NCBI RefSeq assembly: GCF_008362905.1
Contig: NZ_VFJB01000004.1
Coordinates: 62,001 to 126,000 of the forward strand
Length of the DNA stretch: 64,000 bases
Origin: Deferribacter autotrophicus
GTDB lineage: Bacteria > Chrysiogenota > Deferribacteres > Deferribacterales > Deferribacteraceae
Direction: 5' to 3'
Shown: positions 46,467 to 55,436 of the stretch, piece after piece
Numbering within the stretch: position 1 is the first letter of the stretch
Layout of the letters: each line of letters begins with the position of its first letter
Translations under genes and position numbers: made by a program
Notes under the pieces: model-generated
Told to the model about the DNA's origin: nothing
The model's database searches: none
The model's input: the letters and a program-made list of their open reading frames with translations, nothing else

Positions 46467-47546
46467 CTATGCATAAAGTGCATTACTATAATTTTCTTTT
46501 TCTTTATTGATGGTAACTCTATCAGCTGCACTATTTCCATTTTTAAAACCATTCTTTGTATCTCTATGATTGAATTGTTCCTTGGATGAATCATCAGTTA
46601 GATATCCAAAATCAATGTTGGAAAGATTTATCCCTTTAGCCTCTAAATGCTGTCTTATCAAATCAGTCTGTGTAACAAGTAAATTCTTTGCTTCATGTGA
46701 TTCCACAAAAAGTTTTGCTGTTAATTTTCCGCTAACATCACTAATTTCAATTTTTAAGTTTCCAAGATGCTCAGGATGAAGTTTTACAACTATTTTTTGT
46801 CCACCTTTGATATTTGTCATCTTCAAATAATCAACAAACTTCAAAATATCAGTTGGCTTTTCAACTTTAATTTCATTTTTAACTAACACATTATTATCTT
46901 GACTATTTGAATGAAATAGCAACGACTGATCAGATCTAAAATCTATTTCTTGTTTATTCCCTTGAAAATTTATTTTATTTATGTTTAAAAAATGTTCTGA
47001 TAATAGTTTCTTTTTATCAAAAACAAGCTTGGTATCTAATCCATTTTTTAAAACTTTACTAATATGTTGTGTATCTTTGGCATTTCTTACTGTTTTTTCC
47101 ATTTCATTTACAGCCTCACTCTTTAAATCCTCCTTATCAACCTGTTCTGACAACAAATAAGTTTCATCATTCACTATTTTTTTAAATTTAATATTCTCAA
47201 TATCGCTTAATATCTTTTTCACTTCTTCATCAGAAATCCCAAGCTCTAACAGCATCTCTTTCATTATTTTTTTTGCTTCAGCATAATTTTCTGCACTTTT
47301 AATATTCTCAATACTTTCTGTTGAAACTTCCAGATTAAGCTGCTCTAATATCTTTTGTAAAAATGAGATTATATTCTGAATATCACCTTGATTTTCTTTT
47401 GCATTATTATCCTCATTATCATTGAGCTTATTACGAAAAATCTTATGAAATTTTTCATTATCATCTGAGTTTGATTTATTAAGTTTTAGTTGTGTTTTAG
47501 GTTTTTCAGAAATGATATCATTAATATTAATTAATGCTTGCTCCAT
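46467..47546 (-). CDS. fliK: Flagellar hook-length control protein FliK-like
   Basis: A 359-residue protein with a long, polar, low-complexity N-terminal ruler region. Its C-terminal Flg_hook domain (about 245-330) reads GGQKIVVKLHPEHLGNLKIEISDVSGKLTAKLFVESHEAKNLL followed by LIRQHLEAKGI. It switches export from hook to filament proteins. The start MEQALIN follows GGAGGTG by 4 bases. The longer frame reading has no ribosome site. Confidence 0.85.
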   Translation of the reverse strand: MEQALININDIISEKPKTQLKLNKSNSDDNEKFHKIFRNKLNDNEDNNAKENQGDIQNIISFLQKILEQLNLEVSTESIENIKSAENYAEAKKIMKEMLLELGISDEEVKKILSDIENIKFKKIVNDETYLLSEQVDKEDLKSEAVNEMEKTVRNAKDTQHISKVLKNGLDTKLVFDKKKLLSEHFLNINKINFQGNKQEIDFRSDQSLLFHSNSQDNNVLVKNEIKVEKPTDILKFVDYLKMTNIKGGQKIVVKLHPEHLGNLKIEISDVSGKLTAKLFVESHEAKNLLVTQTDLIRQHLEAKGINLSNIDFGYLTDDSSKEQFNHRDTKNGFKNGNSAADRVTINKEKENYSNALYA

Positions 47547-47668
47547 AGCACACCTCCACCCTGTACATAGAAAAATAAATGCCAATATTTATTAATTTCA
47601 CTTAAAAACACTGCGAAACATCTAACAGTATAACTTGTTAATAAATAAGAGAAAATAATTTTAAGAAA

Positions 47669-48775
47669 TTAACTGTTTAAAAAGGAATATATTTCCTGAG
47701 CAGCTTGCTGGGAGGGATTATAAATGGAAAAAATTTCTCCAATTTTTGATAACTCATTTTTATAATATTCATAATTCTCAAGTAACTTAAAAGTATAGTC
47801 TATTAAATTCTCCGGTGTCAAACGGCTTTGTAACAATTCAGGAACAATCTCTTTGTCAGCCACAATATTTGGTAGTCCTATATATTTCGTTTTAATAACT
47901 AGTCGTCCCAATATTTCTGTGATTTTTCCTACTTTATACATAAGAATTAATGGAGTTCCTACAATAGCACTTTCAAGTGTAGCAGTACCTGAACAAACCC
48001 ACAATAAATCAGAATACTTCATAACATCATAATTATATCCTGCTGCTATTGGAATATTTTCATTACCAATGTATGAAAGCAAAATTTGTTTATCCAAATT
48101 ATCAGCTTTTGCTATTACAAATTGAAAATCATCTTTAATATTTTTTATGGCCTGCATAATAACAGGCATTAATGCTCTGATCTCTTTGACTCTACTTCCG
48201 GGTAAGATACCTATAATTTTCTTATTTTTAGTAAGCGAAAATAATTTCATAAAGTCATTTCCATTACTAATTTTATATTTTATATTATCTATAATGGGAT
48301 TGCCTACAAATTTTGCATTTATCCCCTTTTTCTTGAATAACTCTTCTTCAAAAGGTAAAATGCATAGAACTAAATCAACATACTCTTTAATCTTTTCAAT
48401 TCTACTATAATGCCATGCCCAAACCTGGGGCGCTATATAATAAATAACTTTAAAACCGTTTTCTTTTGCAAATTTTGCAAATCTTAAATTAAAACCAGGA
48501 TAATCCACTAAAATCACAACATCAGGCATAACTTCTAATAATTTTCTTTTTAATGTTTTAAATAGATTTGCAATGAATGGTGCTTTACGAATAATCCCAT
48601 CAATACCAATAATGGACATATCATTTATATGAAAATATTGGGTCTGACCCAGCTCCTTTAACCTATCTCCACCTGTTCCATATAAAGAGAAATCCGCCAT
48701 CTGAGAAAGATGGCGGATCATATTCGATGCGTGTATATCTCCCGATTCTTCGCCGGCTATCAAAAACAGCTTCAT
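47669..48775 (-). CDS. lpxB: Lipid-A-disaccharide synthase
   Basis: Joins UDP-diacylglucosamine to lipid X on the way to lipid A, proving an LPS-type outer membrane. The 368-residue GT-B enzyme has FLIAGEESGDIHASNMIR, YYIAPQVWAWHYSRIEKIKEYVD, GNPIID, ILPGSRVKEI and CSGTATLESAIVGTP. It begins one base after the pilQ stop, so the pil operon may run into it. Other lpx genes are not in the window. Confidence 0.96.
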   Translation of the reverse strand: MKLFLIAGEESGDIHASNMIRHLSQMADFSLYGTGGDRLKELGQTQYFHINDMSIIGIDGIIRKAPFIANLFKTLKRKLLEVMPDVVILVDYPGFNLRFAKFAKENGFKVIYYIAPQVWAWHYSRIEKIKEYVDLVLCILPFEEELFKKKGINAKFVGNPIIDNIKYKISNGNDFMKLFSLTKNKKIIGILPGSRVKEIRALMPVIMQAIKNIKDDFQFVIAKADNLDKQILLSYIGNENIPIAAGYNYDVMKYSDLLWVCSGTATLESAIVGTPLILMYKVGKITEILGRLVIKTKYIGLPNIVADKEIVPELLQSRLTPENLIDYTFKLLENYEYYKNELSKIGEIFSIYNPSQQAAQEIYSFLNS

Positions 48776-51166
48776 CTATTCTACAATTTTAGGTGTTATA
48801 AATACTAATAACTCCTTCTTAGTTGTTGTATTCGATTTTGCTCTAAAAAGTGCACCAAGTATCGGTATCTTACTTAAAAATGGAACCCCCTGGTATACTT
48901 CAGACTTTTCATCTTCATAAATACCACCTATTACTGTAGTCTCTCCATTTTCTAAAAGCACTTGAGTCTTAGCTTTTTTCTCTTCAGTTGTTGCTGTATT
49001 TGCAGTGACAGAACCTAGAGAACTTTTTTCAACTTCAATATCTAAAAAAACCATACCATTCTGGGTAATATGCGGTTTAATTTTCAGTTTTATACCAACA
49101 TCAACCTCTTGTGTTTCTGTATTATCACCTGTTGGCACAATAATTGCCGTACCACCACTTTTAATTTCAGCTTCTTGATTATTTAATGTTGTAATCCTTG
49201 GACTTGAAATAGTTCTTACCTTATTTTGACTCTCAAGAGCAGATAAGGCTACATCTAAATTAAATGTTCTAGATAAATTTCCTAATGACAGTGCTAACGC
49301 CCCAGCTGGAGTACCAACAGGTAGATTTACAATGTATCCAGAACCACTAATTCCTGTCGATCCTGTATTTCCATTAATAGTGATCGTATTGGGGAAATTT
49401 ACAGATGTGGAATTAACATTGTAATTCCCACCCCACTGAATACCCAAATTCAGATTATTTGTATCTAAAACTTCTACTATTCTTGCTTCAATTGTTACCT
49501 GAGGGGTCTTTTTATCAAGCTCTTTTAATAATTCACGCGCTTTATCGATTGATGATTTTATGTCAGTTATTACAAAACTATTAGTCCTTGAATTAATTTC
49601 AAGCTTACCTCTTTCGCTTAGTACTGATTTTATTATCGCAGTAAATGCAGATGCTTCAGAAAAATTTACAGGAACTGTTTCAGTCACCAATGGCTCAACT
49701 TTTTTTATAGCCTCTTTTTCTTTTATTTTTTTAATTTCTTCTGCCTTCATAGCAGAATATCTTTGTTTCGTTAAAATCCAAACCAAATTGTCATCTTCAA
49801 TTTTCACTAAGTTATTCTCTTTTAAAATAATTTCTAACGCCTGTGTATATGGAATATCTTTTACAAAAAGTGTTGCCTTTCCACTCACTCCATTCCCAAA
49901 AACAAGATTCTTTTTTCTACCAAAGTATATAAGTTTAATGGCTTCACGAACATCCATATCTTTAATGTTAAGAGTTATCAAATCAATTTTACTTACTTTT
50001 TTCTTATCCTCTCTAGACTCCAGAAGCTCTAATCCTTTACTAAATTTAACTGTAGCTTTACTAAAATTCTCAAAACTACCACTAATTAAAATACCTTCAG
50101 GGGCTGTTTCAACATTAGCGTAAACCTCATATCCATTCGGAATAATTAAAATTGCTGTTTTCCCCTCATAGTTTACAATCTTTAAATACTTAAATGGCGA
50201 TTTTTCACTAAAATTGATAATATTTTTTACTCTATTTAGTATTTTAACATCATCATCAAAAATTACTAAAAGATTACCATTTACAATTTTTTTCGTAAAA
50301 TTAATTCTTCCTGTTGTTTTTACAATTATACTTTGAAAAGTTTTTACCGAAATAGTTTCAATTCCCACCAAATACTTTTGTTCTTTTGGGAGGCTTTCAA
50401 AATTGTTTGATAAGATCAGATAATTTCTATCTTGAGCGGCAAACACAGTTATAGGATGAATAAGTTTAATTAACAATCTAACCTTTTGAGGAGGATAATA
50501 CTCACCAATTTTCACATATCTTATTATACCCTTATTATATTTTAAGTACTTCTTCTCACTAACATTTTTTACATCAAATAAATCAACATATAAATAATCA
50601 TTATCTAAATAACCATAATCATATCTAACCACACCATTTAGTTTAATTTTAAATAATAAGTTGGAGCTATCTGAGGAATTTTCAATATCAAGCAGTTTGC
50701 TACCTACCAAAATATCTTCAGTGAGTGGTGCGGTATAATCCAAGGTTTTACCAATTTCTTTCTCTTCTACTGTTAAAGGTAAAAATGTCAACAATACCTT
50801 ATTATCCTTAACATTATACTTATATCTAACATCTTTATTGAGAAGTATCTCAACATTGGCACCATATCTATCTTTATAAATTAAAACAGACTTAATGTTA
50901 TCATCAGTATACTTAAAATTTAATAATTCAGAACTGACACTACAATCAGGCACCAATATTGTTAATTTATATGGTTCTTTACCATAAAATACTTTTACAT
51001 CACTTTTATAATTCATTAACAATTCAGCTTTATATTCATCTTTAATTTTAGCTATTTTAAACTCTTTTATTTCATTTATATGTTTTACTTCCACAGTTTT
51101 CTGAGCACATGAAAACAAAAACATCAATGTTAAAAAACTTATTAAAAACTTAATATATAACTTCAT
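48776..51166 (-). CDS. pilQ: Type IV pilus secretin PilQ, lipoprotein form
   Basis: Outer-membrane channel for the pilus, 796 residues. Two AMIN-like peptidoglycan-binding regions (about 30-350) are followed by an STN domain (LITLNIKDMDVREAIKLIY), a secretin N1 domain (VPVNFSEASAFTAIIKSVL) and the secretin core (RIVEVLDTNNLNLGIQWGG, VRTISSPRITTLNNQEAEIKSG, ending VPFLSKIPILGALFR...ELLVFITPKIV). The N terminus reads MKLYIKFLISFLTLMFLFSC, a lipoprotein signal rather than an ordinary one, so it may not need a separate pilotin. The start shares a base with the pilP stop. Confidence 0.94.
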   Translation of the reverse strand: MKLYIKFLISFLTLMFLFSCAQKTVEVKHINEIKEFKIAKIKDEYKAELLMNYKSDVKVFYGKEPYKLTILVPDCSVSSELLNFKYTDDNIKSVLIYKDRYGANVEILLNKDVRYKYNVKDNKVLLTFLPLTVEEKEIGKTLDYTAPLTEDILVGSKLLDIENSSDSSNLLFKIKLNGVVRYDYGYLDNDYLYVDLFDVKNVSEKKYLKYNKGIIRYVKIGEYYPPQKVRLLIKLIHPITVFAAQDRNYLILSNNFESLPKEQKYLVGIETISVKTFQSIIVKTTGRINFTKKIVNGNLLVIFDDDVKILNRVKNIINFSEKSPFKYLKIVNYEGKTAILIIPNGYEVYANVETAPEGILISGSFENFSKATVKFSKGLELLESREDKKKVSKIDLITLNIKDMDVREAIKLIYFGRKKNLVFGNGVSGKATLFVKDIPYTQALEIILKENNLVKIEDDNLVWILTKQRYSAMKAEEIKKIKEKEAIKKVEPLVTETVPVNFSEASAFTAIIKSVLSERGKLEINSRTNSFVITDIKSSIDKARELLKELDKKTPQVTIEARIVEVLDTNNLNLGIQWGGNYNVNSTSVNFPNTITINGNTGSTGISGSGYIVNLPVGTPAGALALSLGNLSRTFNLDVALSALESQNKVRTISSPRITTLNNQEAEIKSGGTAIIVPTGDNTETQEVDVGIKLKIKPHITQNGMVFLDIEVEKSSLGSVTANTATTEEKKAKTQVLLENGETTVIGGIYEDEKSEVYQGVPFLSKIPILGALFRAKSNTTTKKELLVFITPKIVE

Positions 51167-51696
51167 TATTTACCCTCCTTCTGGGTTAAATATATCTCTT
51201 TAATATCAGTTCTTATATTACCAAATATATCTTTTTCAGTTTGTCTTACCACAATCATATCTTCACTTACCGAAATTATTTTACCTCTATTTACACCAAT
51301 TTCATCACCAACCTTAACATAATAATTATTCCCACTTATATCGATTACGCCTACATTACCAAAAGAACTTTTAAGTATTCCAACAAGTTTTATCTGATCC
51401 AAACTGACTCTAAAGAGAGGATTCCCTTGACCTTCAAGATCTTGACTATCTTTATATAAATCAACAACAGATAAGAAAGGATCTCTACCTGCTTCATACT
51501 TAAGTGGTTTGTAATCTTTAGCAAAAACTTGTCTTAATTTCTCTTCTTGCTTTTCTAACGTTTCTTTATCTATCTCAAACTTCTCCTGCTTAATTTTCAC
51601 AGGTTTCTTTTGAGGTTTAAACTCAATATCAGAGTTATCACAACCTGAAAAAATAAAAATCACCAAAAATATCAGTCCATATAAATAATTTATCAT
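51166..51696 (-). CDS. pilP: Type IV pilus inner-membrane lipoprotein PilP
   Basis: Links PilNO to the secretin. The 176-residue protein has a lipobox in LIFLVIFIFSGC, a charged linker, the GRDPFLSVVDLY motif and a small beta domain (IKLVGILKSSFGNVGVIDISGNNYYVKVGDEIG). It overlaps pilO by 4 bases and pilQ by 1. Confidence 0.92.
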   Translation of the reverse strand: MINYLYGLIFLVIFIFSGCDNSDIEFKPQKKPVKIKQEKFEIDKETLEKQEEKLRQVFAKDYKPLKYEAGRDPFLSVVDLYKDSQDLEGQGNPLFRVSLDQIKLVGILKSSFGNVGVIDISGNNYYVKVGDEIGVNRGKIISVSEDMIVVRQTEKDIFGNIRTDIKEIYLTQKEGK

Positions 51697-52274
51697 TTTG
51701 CAGCTCCACTAACTGGCACATTAAACATATAAGAATTCATACCTAAATTAGCCTTAAGTATTAAATTCCCTTCCTTATCTTTTATAGGATTAATACTTAA
51801 AGAATTAATATTTATTATCTTATCTAAGAAATTAATCCTATAAACAAAATTTACTAAATCTAGAAACCTACCTTCCATGTTCATATTAAAGTTAACAGAT
51901 GAATGAAAATCATCGATTTTTCTTATACCAGTGGGCTGAAAAAGAGATACTTTAATTCCGTTTCTCTCAGCTAATCCTACAATTTGATCATACAAAACGT
52001 TATAATTTCTCTCATTTGGTAAGATTTTAAGTACTCTGTTGAATTGTTCATTGACTATTTCAAATTCTTTTTTAAACTTTTTATAACTCAGCATAACAGG
52101 TTTTAACCTTGAAACAGAAAGAGCTAGTGAATCATAACGTTTCTTCAATTTATTAATTTCTTCCACCTGAGGTTTGTATGACATAAAATAATATACAGCA
52201 ATGATTACAATAATAATGGCAACCTCAACAACTATTCTAAACTTTAGTGGAACACTAGATATAATTTTTATCAT
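51693..52274 (-). CDS. pilO: Type IV pilus assembly protein PilO
   Basis: Bitopic inner-membrane protein of 193 residues: helix IVVEVAIIIVIIAVYYFM, coiled coil KPQVEEINKLKKRYDSLALSVSRLK, and a ferredoxin-like periplasmic domain (MNMEGRFLDLVNFVYRINFLDKIININSL). It dimerises with PilN. Two bases separate it from pilN. Confidence 0.92.
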   Translation of the reverse strand: MIKIISSVPLKFRIVVEVAIIIVIIAVYYFMSYKPQVEEINKLKKRYDSLALSVSRLKPVMLSYKKFKKEFEIVNEQFNRVLKILPNERNYNVLYDQIVGLAERNGIKVSLFQPTGIRKIDDFHSSVNFNMNMEGRFLDLVNFVYRINFLDKIININSLSINPIKDKEGNLILKANLGMNSYMFNVPVSGAAK

Positions 52275-52276
52275 CT

Positions 52277-52822
52277 TTATCCACCTAAATTCACTTTTGC
52301 AGTAATTGTAAAGCTATTAATATCTATCCCCTCAACCTGATTTTTCCTTACGATTTTTAAATCAATATTAGAAAAAATCTCACTTTTATACATGTTTATA
52401 ATAAATTCATTAACTGAAGTACTTCTCAAAGAAGAAACTTCAAGATTAATTTGACCTTTACCATAACTAAGTTTCCTAATCCAAACATCTTGAGGTAACG
52501 ATTTCTCCAAACTTGTAAGTATCTTATAATACTCCTTTTGCCCTTGTTTTAATCTTACAACCAAATCAATTTTCTGTTGCAATTCTGCCTTACGTTTTTT
52601 TAATACCTTTACTTCTTTATCAACTTTGCGTAATTTCCTTAGCTCAGTCTCTAACCTACTTATCTCTCTTTTAATCAAATTTTGCTGTTCTTTTAACTTG
52701 GTATTAATATTCACAATTCCAACAATAATTGAAACTATCAAAATAAAAAAAACAAATAGCTCTAAATAAATCCCTTGCAAACGAAATTTTTTCTTCTTAG
52801 GTAATAAGTTAATCCTTATCAT
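52277..52822 (-). CDS. pilN: Type IV pilus assembly protein PilN
   Basis: The cytoplasmic N terminus MIRINLLPKKKKFR contains the INLLP motif that docks into PilM. A helix (YLELFVFFILIVSIIVGIVNI), a coiled coil (about 45-95) and a periplasmic domain follow, 181 residues in all. The start overlaps the pilM stop. Confidence 0.94.
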   Translation of the reverse strand: MIRINLLPKKKKFRLQGIYLELFVFFILIVSIIVGIVNINTKLKEQQNLIKREISRLETELRKLRKVDKEVKVLKKRKAELQQKIDLVVRLKQGQKEYYKILTSLEKSLPQDVWIRKLSYGKGQINLEVSSLRSTSVNEFIINMYKSEIFSNIDLKIVRKNQVEGIDINSFTITAKVNLGG

Positions 52823-53856
52823 TTTTCATCCACTCTTCTTAATGATAACCCACACGCTACATTAAATCTATACAAATTACTGTTCAGCATCCCCTGGTCA
52901 ATATTTTTAGAAACCTCAAAGTTAGCAAATGGATTAAAAAACACTGACTCAATTTCACAAAATTTTTCTATATATTCTTTAAGTCCGTATATGTTTGCTC
53001 CACCTCCACAAACATATATTTTATCTACAACAAGTTGTGTGCTTGTATAAAAATAATTAATACTATTTTTAATCTCTGTTGCTAATCTTTCATTAAAGCT
53101 CTCAACAGCACTTTTCAACTCATCATCAAACTCCAACGACTCTTTATCAAACAGTTTCAATCTTGCATCTTCATAAACATAATTCATCCTCTTCTGAATT
53201 TCCTCAATACAATTTTTCCCACCTAAATCAACAGTCCTTGAAAATTCATAAAGACCATTTTTGATATAAACCATCAATGTTGAGGTATGACCAATATTAA
53301 TAATTAACGATACTTCATCCTCTCTACCATAATTAGCTTCAAAACAATTCATTAAAGTAAAAACTTCTAGATCTATGATAGTTGGTTTTAATTTTGCAGA
53401 TTCGAGTACAGATATAGCATCAGCAATTAAATCTTTTCTTGCAACCGCCAAAATAACATCTGCTTGATTAATAGTCTCATCAAAGTCTATAATTTCATAA
53501 TCAATATTAACATCTTCAATATTCATCTGAATATACTGTTCAGCATCCCATCTAAAAGTTTCATCAAACGTCTTTCTGTCTGGAACATTTGCCTGAACTC
53601 TTTTTACAATTACATCATTACCTTTTAATGCCGCACCAACATTTTTGTGACTAAACTTCCCTTTTTTAAACGCATTAATTATAGCTGTAATAACTTCGTT
53701 ATAATCAACAATGGAACCTTCAGATATGACATCTTCAGGAAGATCTTCCACAATAGCATTAGTCAGTTCAAAACCATTTTTTTTACTTTTTAATTCTACA
53801 ATTTTTATGGCATCACTTCCAATATCAATACCGATCACATTCTTCTTTTTAAACAT
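52819..53856 (-). CDS. pilM: Type IV pilus actin-like ATPase PilM
   Basis: Cytoplasmic actin-fold protein of 345 residues that binds PilN: phosphate loops GIDIGSDAIKIVELK and SLIINIGHTSTLMVYIKNG, and adenosine loop VYVCGGGANIYGLKEYI. First of pilMNOPQ and 2 bases after hisI. Confidence 0.95.
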   Translation of the reverse strand: MFKKKNVIGIDIGSDAIKIVELKSKKNGFELTNAIVEDLPEDVISEGSIVDYNEVITAIINAFKKGKFSHKNVGAALKGNDVIVKRVQANVPDRKTFDETFRWDAEQYIQMNIEDVNIDYEIIDFDETINQADVILAVARKDLIADAISVLESAKLKPTIIDLEVFTLMNCFEANYGREDEVSLIINIGHTSTLMVYIKNGLYEFSRTVDLGGKNCIEEIQKRMNYVYEDARLKLFDKESLEFDDELKSAVESFNERLATEIKNSINYFYTSTQLVVDKIYVCGGGANIYGLKEYIEKFCEIESVFFNPFANFEVSKNIDQGMLNSNLYRFNVACGLSLRRVDEK

Positions 53857-53858
53857 AT

Positions 53859-54200
53859 CTAATCCCCATATATCTTTTCAAAAAAACAACTATACTCACC
53901 TGTATGGCAAGCAACACCTTTTTGGACTACTCTGTATAAGATACAATCTCCATCACAATCTACATAAATTTCTTTTATATATTGTATATTACCAGATGTC
54001 TCCCCCTTTTGCCATATTGATTTTCTACTTCTTGAGAAATAATGACATTTCCCCGTTTCGATTGTTAATTTTAGAGCTTCCTGATTTACATATGCCTGCA
54101 TTAAAATATTATTTGTTTTAACATCCTGTACAATAACAGGAACTAAACCATTCATTTTTTTCCAATCAATCTTAGATATTGCAGATTCTAGAGCATTCAT
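53859..54200 (-). CDS. hisI: Phosphoribosyl-AMP cyclohydrolase
   Basis: Third step of histidine synthesis, here as a stand-alone 113-residue enzyme without a fused HisE. Substrate segment LVPVIVQDVKTNNILMQAYVNQEAL, FSRSRKSIWQKGETSGN, and the metal ligands in VDCDGDCILYRV and GVACHTGEYSCFF. No ribosome site precedes the ATG, and a TAAAAT box ends 7 bases before it, so the message may be almost leaderless. Genes downstream are the pil operon. Confidence 0.94.
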   Translation of the reverse strand: MNALESAISKIDWKKMNGLVPVIVQDVKTNNILMQAYVNQEALKLTIETGKCHYFSRSRKSIWQKGETSGNIQYIKEIYVDCDGDCILYRVVQKGVACHTGEYSCFFEKIYGD

Positions 54201-54250
54201 AATAAAATTTTAACATACTTTTAAACTTTAGCAAGAATAATTATATATAA

Positions 54251-54487
54251 TTATTTAATTTTATTGAGAATTTTTAATATTTCTTTCTCTTCAGCAGGTG
54301 CCAGTTGTAGCCCACGCCTCTTCATTGCATATATTATTCTTTCCCAATTATTAATTCCTTTAGGCTTATACACAATTTTCGCACTGTGACATAATCCACA
54401 TTTCTGCTCAATTAAGTCAGATTTTTTCGAGCTGCAAGCTACTACACTAACAAATACGAGGCAAAAGCTCACCAGCAGGTATTTCAA
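54251..54487 (-). CDS. Small monohaem c-type lipoprotein cytochrome
   Basis: A 78-residue protein: lipobox in FCLVFVSVVAC, one haem site CGLCH, and helices around YKPKGINNWERIIYAMKRRGLQLAP, as in minimal class I-like cytochromes. It starts at a TTG codon (AAAGG 4 bases before) inside the end of hypE, a 41-base overlap in another frame. It is probably an electron carrier on the outer face of the inner membrane. The partner is unknown. Confidence 0.8.
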   Translation of the reverse strand: MKYLLVSFCLVFVSVVACSSKKSDLIEQKCGLCHSAKIVYKPKGINNWERIIYAMKRRGLQLAPAEEKEILKILNKIK

Positions 54488-55430
54488 TATACCTTTTACC
54501 TCCTACTTTAGTTTCCAGTACTACCTTTGTATTATCTGTTACTTCACCCACTATTGCTGCATTTTTACCATTTTTAGATTCTTTAATTATTGCGAGGGCT
54601 TCATCTGCATAATCTCTATCTACAACAATTACTGCAACCCCCTCATTTGCCATCTGCAATGGATCAAAACCTAACATCTCACAAAAATAATTCACGCTTT
54701 CTAAAATAGGGATATTCTGCTCTTTAATCAAAAATCCTTTTCCACTTTTATCAGCTATTTCATTCAATACCGCAGCCACACCACCTCTAGTAGCATCTCT
54801 AACAAACTTGATCTTACTATAATCTAGTTTTCTTATAATCTCATATAAATTACAACAATCCGATTCTATATCACTACTAAAACCCAGTTCATTTCTCGCA
54901 ATTAATACAGCAACCGAGTGCCTTGCTATATCTGAAGAAAAAATAACTTTGTCACCAACTTTTATTCTATCATAACAGTTTAAATCACTTTTAAGTTCAC
55001 CAAAACCTGTTGTATTTACAATCAGAGAACTTATTCCATCAATTACTTTGGTATCTCCTGATATTATTTTAACTCCAACTTCATCAATTGCTCTTTTCAT
55101 TGAATCAAAAATCATCAAAAGCTTTTCCATTTCATATCCATCAGGGATAATAAGAGATAGTGTCAAATATTCTGGTATTCCACCACTAACTGCTACATCA
55201 TTACATGTCCCATAAATAGACAGTTTTCCAATATCGCCCCCTGGAAAAAATTCAGGTAACACAGTAAACGAATCTGTGCTAGTTATTATACTTTCTTTTT
55301 TTAAGTTTATTAAAGCACCGTCTCTTAATTCTTCTAAGAAACTATTTCCAAAGTACTCAAATATTACGTTTTTAATAAAATCGTTAGTTCCTTTACCGCC
55401 ACTTCCGACACTTTTGTTTATAAATCTCAC
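54447..55430 (-). CDS. hypE: Hydrogenase maturation protein HypE
   Basis: Makes the cyanide ligands of the NiFe-hydrogenase active site by dehydrating its own thiocarboxamide. The 327-residue PurM-like protein has GSGGKGTNDFI, TSTDSFTVLPEFFPGGDIGKLSIYGTCNDVAVSGG, RDATRGGVAAVLNEIA and the essential C-terminal PRIC cysteine. Follows hypD by 6 bases. Confidence 0.96.
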   Translation of the reverse strand: MRFINKSVGSGGKGTNDFIKNVIFEYFGNSFLEELRDGALINLKKESIITSTDSFTVLPEFFPGGDIGKLSIYGTCNDVAVSGGIPEYLTLSLIIPDGYEMEKLLMIFDSMKRAIDEVGVKIISGDTKVIDGISSLIVNTTGFGELKSDLNCYDRIKVGDKVIFSSDIARHSVAVLIARNELGFSSDIESDCCNLYEIIRKLDYSKIKFVRDATRGGVAAVLNEIADKSGKGFLIKEQNIPILESVNYFCEMLGFDPLQMANEGVAVIVVDRDYADEALAIIKESKNGKNAAIVGEVTDNTKVVLETKVGGKRYIEIPAGELLPRIC

Positions 55431-55436
55431 TGTTAA

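Noticed and set aside
47547-47668. Sigma-54 or sigma-28 promoter before fliK
   Set aside because: No GG-N10-GC or GCCGATAA-like box is present; only weak sigma-70-like boxes were seen, not good enough to report.
49560-50123. 187-residue plus-strand ORF opposite pilQ
   Set aside because: Lies wholly antisense to a certain gene; the Ser/Leu/Phe-rich product shows no domain and it has no convincing ribosome site.
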